From positions 2,746,501-2,810,500 of the forward strand of contig NC_083587.1 of the NCBI RefSeq assembly GCF_027579695.1: a stretch of 64,000 bases of DNA, in the 5' to 3' direction. The position numbers and the translations under genes were made by a program. The notes under the pieces are model-generated. The model searched no databases. It saw only the letters and a list, made by a program, of their open reading frames with translations, and had not been told where the DNA came from. Below, piece by piece: positions 63,227 through 64,000 of this stretch. The DNA is from Neoarius graeffei. Lineage: Eukaryota > Chordata > Actinopteri > Siluriformes > Ariidae. How positions within the stretch are numbered: position 1 is the stretch's first letter; the number at the start of each line of letters is the position of its first letter.

Positions 63227-63410
63227 ATGTGACAGCTTGCTTGACCAAAAGGAGCCTACAGTTGAGACAGCCTGTGCAATCAGAAACCACAAACAAAGGC
63301 TTCAGAGGTTCCACTGAGATTTGAACTCAGATCACTGGAGTCAAAGTCCAGGGTGCTAGCCATTACACCATAGAACCAAGACATAGCTAAAAGCGTTGTT
63401 TTCACTGTCA
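63227..63410 (-). repeat. tRNA-Gln-containing repeat unit, copy 2
   Basis: Inverted partner of 33168-33345; see the shared flanks described there. The tRNA in this copy is intact. Confidence 0.72.
63306..63377 (-). tRNA. tRNA-Gln(TTG)
   Basis: 72 nt on the minus strand. Acceptor GGTTCTA/TGGAACC (one G-T wobble), discriminator T, D-arm GTGTAATGGCTAGC, anticodon stem CTGGA/TCCAG fully paired with loop CTTTGAC (anticodon TTG), T-arm CTGAGTTCAAATCTCAG fully paired. A and B boxes are intact. It looks functional by structure, although no T-run terminator lies immediately downstream (minus strand, below 63306). Confidence 0.85.
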
Positions 63411-63756
63411 AACCTTTGAATGATTATAATGAAATTCCAGCAGCACATGAACACGATTGAAGGTTTTACCTGAAATCGTCAACCTGTTGGAAAAAAAATT
63501 AAAGGAACCCTGGACTGCTGACTACATGGTTAATCATTCATTGTTGTTTGTATTAATTTCTAGTTTTGTAGTTTATCAATCAATGTCAACAGGCAATTGA
63601 TATTGTAACCACATGAAAATCTAGGTCAAAGGTCGCATGTCGTTGCACAAACTAAAACTTTATATTTTTACATCTAAAAATATAAAATACCTACTGATAT
63701 TGTAATATGTGGCAGATATTCACAACAAACTGAAAAAAAAAATTATCTGAATAGAA
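63411..63756. other. AT-rich spacer
   Basis: No gene recognised; only short A/T runs. Confidence 0.4.
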
Positions 63757-64000
63757 TTTAAAGGACCCATGGCATGGTGGTTTGTTGATGCTTTAAATGG
63801 GCTCGTGGAGGTTTCTGGATGTTATATCTGCAGCCTTTCTTGAAATGAACCCTCGGCACGTAGATATAGCCTCCTGGGAGAAAACCCCATTTCAGCCCTT
63901 TTCCCAGTGCGTCGTTTTGCTAATGAGAAGCATGGAGGCGGGGAAGGGTAGAGGGTGGGGGCAGGTCTTATCATTAATATTCATGACATGTAAACGTGTT
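63757..64000 (+). mobile_element. Left end of a MITE-like repeat, cut by window edge
   Basis: TTTAAAGGACCCATGGCATGG at 63757 is a typical outer end of a widespread fish DNA-transposon-derived repeat, followed by its CGTCGTTTTGCTAATGAGAA-like interior. The other end lies outside the window. (The first 20 bases only are informative for the family.). Confidence 0.5.

Overview
The window is vertebrate, most probably teleost, genomic DNA made almost entirely of mobile and tandem repeats. No intact single-copy host protein gene was recognised. The teleost assignment rests on the repeat set: a full-length Rex3 (RTE-clade) retrotransposon, L2/CR1-type LINEs with the usual fish 3' tail, a sushi/Tf1-type Ty3/gypsy chromovirus-like element with a C-terminal chromodomain, a Tc1 element resembling Passport, many hAT and TTAA-target MITEs, and four copies of a tRNA-derived SINE of the Mermaid/V-SINE type. 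Species cannot be read from the sequence.

Layout. 1-8.4 kb: broken LINEs, including a twin-primed (5'-inverted) L1-type ORF1 that was later split by a hAT element, itself split by a second element. 8.4-31.5 kb: a roughly 22 kb minisatellite (8812-30791) with a 30-bp unit and about 700 or more copies. It is extremely CpG-rich, has edge-to-centre sequence gradients and higher-order repeats, and all reading frames are largely open. It sits to the right of a hAT-like terminus and to the left of a small orphan ORF. 31.8-34.1 kb: a SINE split by a PIF/Harbinger-like MITE, a tRNA-Phe-like gene, a decayed tRNA-Gln and a 42-bp minisatellite. 35.6-44.3 kb: an L2-type LINE (minus strand) interrupted by a very young sushi-type LTR retrotransposon (36308-40913, identical-looking 478-bp LTRs). 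44.4-45.3 kb: two tRNA-Thr-like sequences. 46.07-49.41 kb: full-length Rex3 with a 14-bp target-site duplication. 49.86-51.47 kb: a complete Tc1-type transposon with an uninterrupted 340-residue transposase. 52.97-62.51 kb: a nest of transposons up to four levels deep. 63.3 kb: an intact-looking tRNA-Gln(UUG).

How the parts relate. Most boundaries are fixed by exact target-site duplications, so insertion order can be read: L1 before hAT before inner element at 4-7 kb; LINE before gypsy at 36-41 kb; SINE before MITE at 32 kb; several rounds at 53-62.5 kb. The gypsy element keeps three clear functional signals: an 11-nt self-primer/PBS match, a G-GGA-AAA minus-1 frameshift heptamer followed by an 8-bp stem, and intact Gag and PR-RT-RNaseH frames. 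It has lost its integrase core. The element most likely to encode an active enzyme is the Tc1 transposon. The most unusual object is the 22-kb minisatellite.
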